Positions 36,273-45,550 of a stretch of DNA of 64,000 bases are shown one piece after another (position 1 is the first letter of the stretch; every line of letters begins with the position of its first letter). The DNA is from CAVYUC01 sp963816685 (GTDB lineage: Bacteria > Bacteroidota > Bacteroidia > Bacteroidales > Prolixibacteraceae). A program made the translations under genes and the position numbers. Below the pieces are notes generated by a model. The model ran no database searches, was not told the DNA's origin, and saw only the letters and a program-made list of their open reading frames with translations. The DNA lies in NCBI GenBank assembly GCA_963816685.1, contig CAWFMB010000023.1, positions 1 through 64,000 on the forward strand, written 5' to 3'.

Positions 36273-37058
36273 ATGAAAGATACACTATTAAAAGCATTAT
36301 CCCTGGCAGGAAAATTACTTCTTCAAAACTACAATAAACCGGTTAAAATTAATTTAAAGGAATCGCAAAGCAGTATTGTCACTGAAGCTGATATAGCAAG
36401 TGACATTTTAATTAAAAAAATAATAACGGATACATTTCCAACGCATAATATAATTTCAGAGGAAAGCGGTTTCATGAATAATGATTCTGAATTCACCTGG
36501 ATAATTGATCCACTGGATGGCACATCAAATTTCGCATCCGGTATACCCTGGTTTGGGGTATTGATTTCTGTTTTTAAAAATGAAATACCCATTATGGGTG
36601 GAGCTTATTTACCTGTTGACAATGTTATGTATTTTGCTGAAGACGGTAAGGGTGCATATAAAAATCAAATCAAATTAACCATTCCGCAAAACAGTGAATT
36701 GGTAAATTCTTTAATTGCATTCTCCGTGGATTATACTGAAGACGAAAATTATTTGAATTACGGAATGGAAATTTACAGAAAGGTTGTAACCGGATGCAGG
36801 AATGTTCGATCAACGAATTCATTGGTTGATTTTATCTATGTAGCGGAAGGAAAATTTGGAGGATGCATAAACCTGAATACAAAAATCTGGGATATTTCAG
36901 CACTTTATTTAATCATCTCTGAAGCCGGAGGAGAAATGACGGATATGCATGGAAATAAAATTAATTTTTCATTGGATAATAAAATAACCGGGACTAATTT
37001 CCCTGTGTTTGCAGGTTCAAAAAAGATAATTAATAACTTCAAAGTGATTATTCAATGA
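36273..37058 (+). CDS. Inositol monophosphatase family protein
   Basis: A 261-residue IMPase-fold enzyme. Metal-binding motifs are all visible: EADIASD, EESGF, WIIDPLDGTSNFASG, and KIWDISALYLIISEAGG near the C-terminus. The family dephosphorylates inositol phosphates, sugar phosphates or PAP; assignment to one is not possible by eye. Following the aminotransferase and dehydrogenase, it could remove phosphate from an aminated sugar or cyclitol, as NtdB does in the kanosamine route (that enzyme is of another fold). After it comes a 231-bp gap in which I see no gene. Confidence 0.88.
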   Translation: MKDTLLKALSLAGKLLLQNYNKPVKINLKESQSSIVTEADIASDILIKKIITDTFPTHNIISEESGFMNNDSEFTWIIDPLDGTSNFASGIPWFGVLISVFKNEIPIMGGAYLPVDNVMYFAEDGKGAYKNQIKLTIPQNSELVNSLIAFSVDYTEDENYLNYGMEIYRKVVTGCRNVRSTNSLVDFIYVAEGKFGGCINLNTKIWDISALYLIISEAGGEMTDMHGNKINFSLDNKITGTNFPVFAGSKKIINNFKVIIQ

Positions 37059-37289
37059 GATAACCATCTGTTTAATATTATTACAATACAATGCATTTTA
37101 AAGAATCAAATTCTGATGATGATTGCAAAAGAACGAACATTAACAACGCCATCAATCGTACTGGCCTTCATATATTTTCCCCAGGGAAATACAACGGGAG
37201 ATGCAGTTGGGGAGATGGTATTAAATCAATAAAAAGCTTCAACTATTTAAAAAGCAAACTTCTGATTTTTAGGTAAACCATAATCTATA

Positions 37290-38714
37290 ATGAAAAAACT
37301 GCTCGTATTCATTCTATGGATCCCATTTCTGGCAACTTCACAAAATACAGTCGGTAATAAAACCGCAAATAAACCATTTAAGGATAATTTTAAAACCTGG
37401 GCTGAAAAGCCACCGATGGGCTGGAACAGTTATAATTGTTTTGGTGCTGCAGTTATGGAAAAGGAGGTGAAGGCAAACGCTGATTACATGTCGGATAAAT
37501 TAAAAGATCATGGATGGGAATATGTTGTCATTGATTATTGCTGGTCGTATCCGCATCCTCCGGGAAGCTTACAGAATAACCCTCCGCAGTTCCGGCTCGA
37601 AAAGGACGGAGCTTACGTTCCATGGCTGGCAATGGATGAGTATGGAAGATTACTGCCTGATTTACGGAAGTTTCCTTCATCTGGCGATGATAAAGGATTT
37701 AAACCGATTGCTGATTATATTCACGGTCTTGGATTGAAATTCGGAATACATGTTATGAGGGGTATTCCACGACAGGCAGTCTGGTCCAAAACACCGGTAA
37801 AAGGAACAAATGGAATTACAGCAGACAGGATTGCCGATACAACTTCGGTGTGTAGCTGGCTCAATCAGATGTATGGAGTAGATATGCAAATGGAAGGAGC
37901 ACAGGAATACTATAATTCGCTGGTAGAGCTTTATGCATCCTGGGGAGTAGATTATATAAAAATGGATGATGTCGATTCTAATAACGGCAGAGATAATTCC
38001 TACCGGGAAAAAGAAGCAGAGGCGATGCATAATGCAATTCTCAAAAGTGGAAGGTCAATTGTATTAAGTCTTTCACCGCATATGAATCTTGAGAATGCCG
38101 ATCATATGAAATCTGTATCCAATTTGTGGCGCATATCGAAAGATTTTTGGGATGATTGGGAATCATTAAAAGCACAGTTCGAATTGTCACACCAATGGAC
38201 TTTTGCGCGCGAACCCGGAAACTGGCCCGATGCAGATATGCTTCAACTGGGGTGGATATCGAGGAGGGGGCCGCATGGTCCGGAAAGGGAGAGTTGGTTA
38301 ACTGAAGATGAACAGCTGACACACATGCTTTTATGGTGTATTGTCCAATCTCCTCTGATGATGGGAGGAGATATGCCGGATAATAATGCTTTGGTTGAAA
38401 AATTGCTGACCAATGATGAGATTCTAGCTGCCAATCAAAACGCTGAAAACAGCCGGCAGCTCTTCAGGGAGGAAGGGAAAGTCGCCTGGATTTCCGACGT
38501 GCCCAATTCAGGTGACAGGTATCTTGCCATTTTTAATCTGAATGATCAACCGGAAGAACTTTCTGTCTTATTTTCATCTATGGGAATTGCAAATGATTGT
38601 AAAATTAGGAATTTATGGCAACAGAAAGATATGGGTGTTTATAAAGAAAAATTTGTGGAAACGGTTAATGCCCATTCTGCAAAGATATTTAGAATTAGTC
38701 CTGTACTAAAATAA
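37290..38714 (+). CDS. GH27 alpha-galactosidase-like enzyme (paralogue 2), exported
   Basis: A 474-residue protein with Sec signal (about 1-18). GH27 markers: KPPMGWNSYNCFG, YVVIDYCW, LGLKFGIHVMRG, VDYIKMDDVDS with nucleophile D226, and LWRISKDFWDDW with the acid/base Asp. Compared with paralogue 1 it has a longer loop region (about 85-130 and 165-195), which should reshape the active-site entrance. Likely retaining alpha-galactosidase or a related alpha-glycosidase. Six bases separate it from the LamG protein gene, so the two are probably co-expressed. Confidence 0.85.
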   Translation: MKKLLVFILWIPFLATSQNTVGNKTANKPFKDNFKTWAEKPPMGWNSYNCFGAAVMEKEVKANADYMSDKLKDHGWEYVVIDYCWSYPHPPGSLQNNPPQFRLEKDGAYVPWLAMDEYGRLLPDLRKFPSSGDDKGFKPIADYIHGLGLKFGIHVMRGIPRQAVWSKTPVKGTNGITADRIADTTSVCSWLNQMYGVDMQMEGAQEYYNSLVELYASWGVDYIKMDDVDSNNGRDNSYREKEAEAMHNAILKSGRSIVLSLSPHMNLENADHMKSVSNLWRISKDFWDDWESLKAQFELSHQWTFAREPGNWPDADMLQLGWISRRGPHGPERESWLTEDEQLTHMLLWCIVQSPLMMGGDMPDNNALVEKLLTNDEILAANQNAENSRQLFREEGKVAWISDVPNSGDRYLAIFNLNDQPEELSVLFSSMGIANDCKIRNLWQQKDMGVYKEKFVETVNAHSAKIFRISPVLK

Positions 38715-38719
38715 TTTAA

Positions 38720-41700
38720 ATGATTATGTCAAAGTTCCAGGTATCTGTATATATTCAAGATGCAAGGAAAATAAGTGTGTTTTTTCTTTTTGCATTTTGT
38801 ATTCATGTAATTTGTTGGGGACAGTTGTATCCTGAACCCAAACCCGGATTTCTTGCAGGACAAGCAATTAATCATTCTGAACCGCCCGAACCGGGATTGC
38901 TTTTTTATCTTTCGGGGGAGAATAATTACCAGGCTGATTTTGCAGCCGGAGGACAGAAAAATCCCAATTATCTTCATGGAATTAAAATTATTCCCGGCGG
39001 TGCTGCAGGAAATGCATTTGAAGCGGATAACGACCAGCTTTTATCGTACTGGGCTCCGGGGAATATTTTTGCCCAACGTGGAACCTTATCCTTTTTTTGG
39101 CGCTCACGCTATCCTATAGGACCCACACCTTTCCCGATCTTCAGGATTGGTTATGCCGACCATACAAGCTGGGATATGGTCTGGCTCCGAATCGATTATA
39201 ACGGAGCGGGTTTCGATGCCTTTGTTACCGATGTAGGACTGGCACGTACACGAGTTTCCCATTATCCGGAAAAGTTTCCTGATCCCAAACAATGGACACA
39301 CATTGCTTTCTCATGGGACGAAACCGAAGGAGTGAAATTATACATCAACGGAAAGCTTGTTGAAAAGCAATCCGCAACCCGAAAGTTGTTTGATACGGCA
39401 CTGGATCAGTTTGGCCCGCATTCGAGGATAATCAGTCCTTACCAGGTGCAAAGTGCTTATAATTTTGTCAGAGGCGGCGATTTCGATGAACTGCGTATTT
39501 ACGATCGAATGCTTTCGGACGAAAATATCAAAGCACTTGCAATGGGTAATATTCCTGACCGGGTGCCTGAATTACACCGGGATTTGAACAATCCGCTATG
39601 GCGCAGTGAATGGTGGGGGCGTAATGGCTGGAATCTTCCGAATGATCCTCCTCCACTGCTGACATCAAAAAATATGATCATTAAAAAGATCGGTATTCAA
39701 GATGTGTATGATATTAAACGCTGGACATGGAAAGCCAGTGATGGCATTCGCGAAACAACATGGCCGGGAGTTTACAACATGTCGCGCCTACCCGGGCGAT
39801 ATGACTATTTTGTTCTGCCCGATTGGGATTGTTATTCTGTATCGGGTCAATCTGTTAAATTTTATCTTCCAGATGAACCCTGGAATCATGTTGAAATCTG
39901 GGGAACTGCCTGGGGACAATTGACTGTTGAAATCGAACAGGAATATGATAATACATTTGCTGTTCGAAGCAAAAATCAGGTAAAATCATATCATCGGTTA
40001 AATAAACCTTTTACAGGAGGGAAAATACGTTTTGACAATGCACTTATTGAAGAACCAATTGGTGAACTTGGAGTGTATTATGTACACGAAGGGAAAGCTC
40101 CGGAACGCGTTGAAAGAGAAATTTTTAAATTATATCCTGCACCGGAGGAGCTTCAAAAGGAATCATTACAATATGTTTCTTCCTATATCGACGGACGCTT
40201 TCCTGCGGATGAAAGGATAAAGATGGCAGGCTATCCGGACAGCATGCAACCTGCAGCAGGCAGAAAAGTTTTACCTGGATCGCTTCCACTGATTCACATT
40301 CTGATACCATATTCAGAAAAAGCAGATTACGGGCTTGACGGAGTGGAAATAGAACTGCCTGCGCTTTCGGTGAAGCCGACTCACAAGGAAGTCTATCCAA
40401 TGAACATTCGGATTAAAGACCCGCTTTGGCCAATGCGTGACCTTGCCGATTTTAGTTTTTCCGTAAAGCCGGATACACCGCATACTTTATGGATGGATAC
40501 ACGTGATCGAATGTTGCCTGAAAACCATGCGCTTTACATTACCCTTTCAGGTGCCGGAGAAGATTTGACCGCCAAAGCTTTGGAAGGCACAAAGGTTACA
40601 TTGGTTTACAAACCGAAAGCAGAAACATTGCCGGAACATGAAAACGATCGGTTTACACAGGTTCGTGATTTGTACAGCCATGTGGTTGAAGAACATCCTT
40701 CCAGTCCCAGGTTAAATCTTTATAATCGTTTAATGGCTGATATAAATGATTTGCTAAAGGTTAATCCCGGTCACTGGCTGGGAAGGGCATATAAATATGC
40801 CATCACACGGGATGCCGCCGATCGGCCGGAAGTAAAGATTCAGGAGCATCCTTCAAATCTTCCTGAATGGGCGTTTTTGCAGACAGAATATTTAAAGCTT
40901 GTTGAAAATATTATATTGTATTACATCGACAACCGTCAAATTAGTAATGGTGAATTTGGCGGCGGGCTTTCCGATGATGATGATTTTACCAATATGTTCA
41001 TCGGTTCGGCATTTATGGGCATTGAACCAGAAAAATTGAATAAATCGCTTCAGCTTTTAACGGAGGGGTATTATGATCAGGATCGCAAAGCTTATGACGC
41101 CCCTCTCCGTCAGAGAAGCCTGCCCCTTTTCACAAACGGACTTTCCACTATACGGGCCGATGAATTGCATTCCTACGAAGAAGGAATTGAGGCAGTTGGC
41201 CAATCAATGATACTGGATTACGGCAATCCGTTATATTTCAACCGGGGAATGGAAATCGCCAAAAGGTTGCTGGATGATATTACACAAATTGCACCGGATG
41301 GCCATCGCCATTTCCGTACCCGCTACTATAGCGGCACCAATATGTCGACAGAAGATCCCTGGCAGTGGTCTCAAAACTATTCTTACCTTGTATTGCAACC
41401 GGCCTTTCTTGTTGCCCGCTACAATGGAAATCCTTCGCTTCGTAAGATGATTGTTGAACTGGCAGATGGTTTACTGGCCCATCGGGATGAGGATGGAAAT
41501 GTTTATACTGAAATTAATTTTGACACCGGGGAGTTACGCGGATCAGACGGTGCAGGAAGGGCATGGCCTTTATTTATGGCTGCTTATGAATTTACCGGAG
41601 ATGAAAAGTACCTTACTTTTATTCCCGAAAAAATGGTCACAACCAGAGAATTTAATCAACACGAGCTTGTGGATTTTTACACGGAACAAATTAAAGAAAA

Positions 41701-42469
41701 AGAAGTAAAACAATATATCGAAACGGAGGGCAGCATTTGGATTGACCGGGTTGACCGGGATAATGCCTTAATTCAGGAACATCGGCTGGGTGGAATTGCT
41801 TTGGTGAGGGCGAATTACATCTACCCGCTACATCATGTTAGCTGGAACATTCAAAAGCCTGATGATTACAAAAGTTTGGCATTCTTTCTTCCGGAAGCCG
41901 ATTCAGTTAAAATCAAAATCATTGCCTTTAATCTGGAAAGACATTCGGTGAAATCGAATATGACGGCATGGAATATTAAACCGGGAAAATGGCAGGTAAT
42001 TCAGGGCATTGATACGAATAACGATAACAATATCGACTCGGAACAAAAAGAAGAAACAGTTGATTTACAAAACGGCGCAACTATTGGAATTACTTTCCCA
42101 CCCGAAAAATATTCCATTATAAACTTGAAACTTTCATATCCTGCATCTGCGGGTTACAATGAGCGATTGGATTTGGCCATTGACGATTCGGGTATTCAAA
42201 TCGCGGAGAACATGGTCAGCGTAAAAATTTATAATCTGGGTGCAATTGATTCCCCGGAAACGCCACTGCTGTTGCGGGATAAAGAGGGTAATGCAATTCA
42301 AAAAATAATGATTCCTTCTATAAAAGCACCGTTGGATCTGATCCCCAAATGGAAAGAAGTAAAAATAAAAGTGAAGGAAGGTACGGATATAAGAAGCGGA
42401 AGTATTGAAATTGACCCGGATTTTTCGCTGACAGAAATTACGAGAAAAAACAATACAGTAAATTGGTAA
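38720..42469 (+). CDS. Large exported multidomain protein: LamG-like, alpha/alpha-toroid-like and CARDB-like parts
   Basis: A 1249-residue protein with a signal peptide ending near residue 35 (CWGQ); ATG at 38726 is an alternative start. Residues about 55-275 form a LamG/concanavalin-A-like domain (VKLYINGKLVEK, DFDELRIYDRML). About 300-650 is beta-rich. About 700-1000 is helical with an acid patch (GGGLSDDDDFTNMF) and repeated helix pairs, like (alpha/alpha) glycosidase or lyase toroids. The last 130 residues look like a CARDB sandwich (VSVKIYNLGAIDSPETP). No established family is evident for the whole. It probably binds and may cleave the PUL polysaccharide. Confidence 0.65.
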   Translation: MIMSKFQVSVYIQDARKISVFFLFAFCIHVICWGQLYPEPKPGFLAGQAINHSEPPEPGLLFYLSGENNYQADFAAGGQKNPNYLHGIKIIPGGAAGNAFEADNDQLLSYWAPGNIFAQRGTLSFFWRSRYPIGPTPFPIFRIGYADHTSWDMVWLRIDYNGAGFDAFVTDVGLARTRVSHYPEKFPDPKQWTHIAFSWDETEGVKLYINGKLVEKQSATRKLFDTALDQFGPHSRIISPYQVQSAYNFVRGGDFDELRIYDRMLSDENIKALAMGNIPDRVPELHRDLNNPLWRSEWWGRNGWNLPNDPPPLLTSKNMIIKKIGIQDVYDIKRWTWKASDGIRETTWPGVYNMSRLPGRYDYFVLPDWDCYSVSGQSVKFYLPDEPWNHVEIWGTAWGQLTVEIEQEYDNTFAVRSKNQVKSYHRLNKPFTGGKIRFDNALIEEPIGELGVYYVHEGKAPERVEREIFKLYPAPEELQKESLQYVSSYIDGRFPADERIKMAGYPDSMQPAAGRKVLPGSLPLIHILIPYSEKADYGLDGVEIELPALSVKPTHKEVYPMNIRIKDPLWPMRDLADFSFSVKPDTPHTLWMDTRDRMLPENHALYITLSGAGEDLTAKALEGTKVTLVYKPKAETLPEHENDRFTQVRDLYSHVVEEHPSSPRLNLYNRLMADINDLLKVNPGHWLGRAYKYAITRDAADRPEVKIQEHPSNLPEWAFLQTEYLKLVENIILYYIDNRQISNGEFGGGLSDDDDFTNMFIGSAFMGIEPEKLNKSLQLLTEGYYDQDRKAYDAPLRQRSLPLFTNGLSTIRADELHSYEEGIEAVGQSMILDYGNPLYFNRGMEIAKRLLDDITQIAPDGHRHFRTRYYSGTNMSTEDPWQWSQNYSYLVLQPAFLVARYNGNPSLRKMIVELADGLLAHRDEDGNVYTEINFDTGELRGSDGAGRAWPLFMAAYEFTGDEKYLTFIPEKMVTTREFNQHELVDFYTEQIKEKEVKQYIETEGSIWIDRVDRDNALIQEHRLGGIALVRANYIYPLHHVSWNIQKPDDYKSLAFFLPEADSVKIKIIAFNLERHSVKSNMTAWNIKPGKWQVIQGIDTNNDNNIDSEQKEETVDLQNGATIGITFPPEKYSIINLKLSYPASAGYNERLDLAIDDSGIQIAENMVSVKIYNLGAIDSPETPLLLRDKEGNAIQKIMIPSIKAPLDLIPKWKEVKIKVKEGTDIRSGSIEIDPDFSLTEITRKNNTVNW

Positions 42470-42493
42470 AATAAACTACACCGGGTAAATTTG
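42463..42493 (+). promoter_or_regulatory. Bacteroidota-type promoter for the NodB-like/sulfatase genes
   Basis: TTG at 42463-42465 and TAAATTTG at 42486-42493, separated by 20 nt, fit the Bacteroidota -33 TTG / -7 TAnnTTTG layout. Transcription would start near 42500, leaving a leader of about 38 nt before the ATG at 42538. The upstream box overlaps the end of the LamG gene. A second TAnnTTTG (TATGTTTG, 43838-43845) precedes the sulfatase gene but has no matching TTG. Confidence 0.45.
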
Positions 42494-42537
42494 TTTTGAG
42501 GTGAAGGAGTAGTTCAATTCTTAAAGTTAGATTTAAA

Positions 42538-43812
42538 ATGAAACAGTCACGGCGTGATTTTGTAAAAGATACAGCGAAACTTGCTTCGGCAATGGCAGTA
42601 TCCGGAAGTTTTCCGGTATTAAATTTGTTTTCTGTGAAAGATAAATCAAGACAAAATTTGCAGGTATTTATTCCTATGCCAGTTCAGGTGGTAATTGATG
42701 ATGTTGGCTGGTGGAGCGGTGAAGACGGCAGTAAACAGCAGGAACCATATCGTACCGGCATCAACAGAAATCACGTACCGGCAGATTATCAGGCGATCGT
42801 GGAACTGGGAAAATCGCTCGGTATCCGACCGCAGGCGGCAACAATCCTGTGTGAGTGGGATAAGGAAAATATATTAAGCCAAATTCCAACCAGTACCTGG
42901 ATGGGCGAAAAGTGGAACAATTCAAAGAATGTAGGGCCATGGATGGAAGAAGCTGCTGAAATTATTCGCAATAACCAGGATCATTATGAATTTACACTTC
43001 ACGGAATTGGACATGAATATTGGGAAAACGGCATGTTTACGCGTGCAGAATGGACTGATTCAAACGGACAAATGCGACCGGCAGACCAGGTGAAAAGTCA
43101 TCTTGATTATTATCAGAAGCTGATGGAACAACATAACCTTGGTCCTTTCCCAAAATCATTTGTGCCTGCTGCATTCCGGCATTCATTTGGCCCTTCGGAA
43201 GGCCGAACGATAAGTCTTGCAGAGTTATTACTGCAAAAAGGGATTACATACATAAACACACCCTTTGAATCGATGTATAATTCAAACCGGGTTCAATACG
43301 GTCTTTTCGGATTGGACCATGATGTGATGACTGTCGATCGCGGAAGTGATGAATTTCAGTGGACAGCTTTTCCGGGCATTCCGTCAAAGAAATTAACCGG
43401 CCCGACTTGTGGCATGCACTGGCCCAATCTGCTGCATCCCGATCCTGAACGAAATTCTGAAACGGTTCAAAAGTGGGTGAATTACCTCAAGCCATACAAT
43501 GAAAGACCCGAAACCTTATTGGCACCAAATTCTGTTATCTTTCAACAACAACTTGCTTATCATGTAACAGCAAAAGCTAAACTTATTGGAAATACGATTT
43601 ACTTCGATTTTTCAAATACAAATCAGTTACCGGATAGAATAGTTAAAGGTGAATTTTTTATATCAGTATTAACAGGAAAACCTGTTACATTTAAACCCAA
43701 TGGAATTATTATTCAGACTCAGTTATGTTTATCCCAAACCGATAAGTTGGTATATAAACTTCATGTAAAACGAAAAGATTTTAATGAAAAAGTAAGTATT
43801 GAAATAAGTTAA
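42538..43812 (+). CDS. Exported NodB-like (polysaccharide deacetylase-fold) protein with Tat-type signal
   Basis: A 424-residue protein beginning MKQSRRDFVKDTAKLA, a twin-arginine signal, so it may be exported folded. Motif 1 is VVIDDVGWW (D54, D55) and motif 2 is LHGIGHEYW (H155, H159, HxxxH), the metal-binding pattern of NodB-fold deacetylases. Later blocks GLDHDVMTVDRG and GMHWPNLLHPDPE may supply the remaining active-site residues. The protein at 24187 has the same two motifs in a longer frame. Substrate likely an acetylated glycan or amino sugar, by family only. It begins a transcript that may include the sulfatase. Confidence 0.6.
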   Translation: MKQSRRDFVKDTAKLASAMAVSGSFPVLNLFSVKDKSRQNLQVFIPMPVQVVIDDVGWWSGEDGSKQQEPYRTGINRNHVPADYQAIVELGKSLGIRPQAATILCEWDKENILSQIPTSTWMGEKWNNSKNVGPWMEEAAEIIRNNQDHYEFTLHGIGHEYWENGMFTRAEWTDSNGQMRPADQVKSHLDYYQKLMEQHNLGPFPKSFVPAAFRHSFGPSEGRTISLAELLLQKGITYINTPFESMYNSNRVQYGLFGLDHDVMTVDRGSDEFQWTAFPGIPSKKLTGPTCGMHWPNLLHPDPERNSETVQKWVNYLKPYNERPETLLAPNSVIFQQQLAYHVTAKAKLIGNTIYFDFSNTNQLPDRIVKGEFFISVLTGKPVTFKPNGIIIQTQLCLSQTDKLVYKLHVKRKDFNEKVSIEIS

Positions 43813-43871
43813 AGAATAGAAAATATATCAAAGCTAATATGTTTGAAAACTGTACATTGTAAAAATTCAAA

Positions 43872-45419
43872 ATGGAAATACTTATGGAAAAGAGGAAATG
43901 TGTTTATTCAATGTTACTGACAATGATTGCAGGATTGATGATGGTGAATTGTTTTGCCCAAAAATCGCCCAACATTATTATTATTTATATGGATGATTTA
44001 GGTTATGGCGATGTTGGGGCTTATGGTGCCAAAGCAATTAAAACCCCGAACATTGACAATTTGGCCGAAGCCGGCATTCAATTTACCGATGGTCATGCCT
44101 CCTCATCTACTTGCACACCAAGCCGGTATGCATTGCTGACGGGTCAGTATCCGTGGAGGAATAAAGATGCCAAAATTCTTCCGGGAACAGCGCCATTATT
44201 GATCGGCATTGATCAGTTAACCATTCCCAAAATGCTGAAACAGGAAGGTTACCATACAGGAATCGTTGGAAAGTGGCACCTCGGTCTTGGAAACGGTAAT
44301 ATGGACTGGAACAAAAAGATTGCCCCTGGTCCCAACGAAATAGGCTTCGATTATTCATTTATCATGGCTGCCACACAGGATCGTGTACCTACAGTTTTTA
44401 TTGAAAATGGATATGTGGTTGGGCTGGAAAAAGACGACCCGATTGAAGTAAGTTACGAACATAATTTTCCGGGCGAACCAACGGGAAAAGATAATCCGGA
44501 ATTGCTGAAAATGAGGTGGCATTATGGTCATAACAACAGCATCATAAACGGAATCCCACGAATCGGATTTATGAAAGGCGGAGAAAATGCAAAATGGAAA
44601 GATGAAGAAATGGCGAAAACATTTCTTTCGAAAGCAAAAGAATTTGTTCGTCAGAATAAAAATCAATCGTTTTTCCTGTATTATGCCTTACAACAACCAC
44701 ATGTTCCGCGTACACCGAATCCTGAATTTGTTGGTTCAACCGGCCTGGGTCCGAGAGGGGATGCGATTGCAGAAGCTGACTGGTGTATTGGCGAATTCAT
44801 GCAGACACTAAAAGATGAAAGCCTGCTCGAAAATACGTTAATTATTTTCACCAGTGATAACGGACCGGTACTTGATGACGGATATTATGACGAGGCAGAA
44901 GAGCTTAATGGAGAGCATACACCCTGGGGCCCCTTTCGCGGGGGAAAATACAGCCTTTTTGAAGCGGGTACGCGCGTCCCGTTTATTACATACTGGAAAG
45001 GTAAAATTTCACCCGGGATATCTGACGCGCTGGTTTGCCAGCTCGACCTGCTTACTTCGCTGGCCGATTTGGTGGGAAGCAAAAAACGCGGTACTGATAG
45101 TGAAGATTTGCTTAATGTTTTTCTGGGAAAAAGCAACGACGGCCGTAAGCAGCTCGTTATGGAAGCCACATCACGAACAGCTCTGCGGAAAGGCAACTGG
45201 ATAATGATTCCTCCCTATGAAGGGCCTGCCGTTAATACACAGGTTAATATTGAACTCGGGAATTCATCTGAATTTCAATTGTATAACTTGGATCAGGATT
45301 GGGGACAACAGGAAAATCTCGCAAGGGAGAATCCTAAGAAATTAAAAGAGATGCTGAAAACATTCGAAAAAGTACGTGGGAAAGACTTTAAAAATATTCG
45401 GCAACTTGAATTAAAATGA
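43872..45419 (+). CDS. S1-family sulfatase, exported
   Basis: A 515-residue sulfatase; the ATG at 43884 is an equally plausible start and gives a tighter signal peptide (MEKRKCVYSM..., ending NCFAQ). PNIIIIYMDDLGYGD supplies the first metal ligands, and TCTPSRYALLTG holds the CxPSR maturation motif (Cys81) that is oxidised to formylglycine. GKWHLG, SDNGP and FRGGKYSLFEAGTRVPF follow in standard order. It removes sulfate esters from a polysaccharide or oligosaccharide; subfamily cannot be fixed here. No anaerobic sulfatase-maturating enzyme gene is in the window, so maturation must be supplied elsewhere. Confidence 0.92.
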   Translation: MEILMEKRKCVYSMLLTMIAGLMMVNCFAQKSPNIIIIYMDDLGYGDVGAYGAKAIKTPNIDNLAEAGIQFTDGHASSSTCTPSRYALLTGQYPWRNKDAKILPGTAPLLIGIDQLTIPKMLKQEGYHTGIVGKWHLGLGNGNMDWNKKIAPGPNEIGFDYSFIMAATQDRVPTVFIENGYVVGLEKDDPIEVSYEHNFPGEPTGKDNPELLKMRWHYGHNNSIINGIPRIGFMKGGENAKWKDEEMAKTFLSKAKEFVRQNKNQSFFLYYALQQPHVPRTPNPEFVGSTGLGPRGDAIAEADWCIGEFMQTLKDESLLENTLIIFTSDNGPVLDDGYYDEAEELNGEHTPWGPFRGGKYSLFEAGTRVPFITYWKGKISPGISDALVCQLDLLTSLADLVGSKKRGTDSEDLLNVFLGKSNDGRKQLVMEATSRTALRKGNWIMIPPYEGPAVNTQVNIELGNSSEFQLYNLDQDWGQQENLARENPKKLKEMLKTFEKVRGKDFKNIRQLELK

Positions 45420-45550
45420 GAACTGACTTTCAACTTTTTTAAAGAAACGAGTTTGCAGGATCTCCAAAGTGATTGCGGATATTCAATGATTCGGATATAT
45501 TTATTTTAATTGACACTGCATGTTTAAACTTTAATAATTTAAAATCAAAT

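Noticed and set aside
37091..37276. A 61-codon frame and an overlapping 38-codon frame (from ATG 37116) between IMPase and GH27 genes
   Set aside because: Neither has a ribosome site, signal or recognisable family; the second reads somewhat protein-like and could be a gene remnant, but support is too thin.
43838..43845. Separate promoter for the sulfatase (TATGTTTG)
   Set aside because: No TTG box at 19-21 nt upstream, so not listed as a feature.
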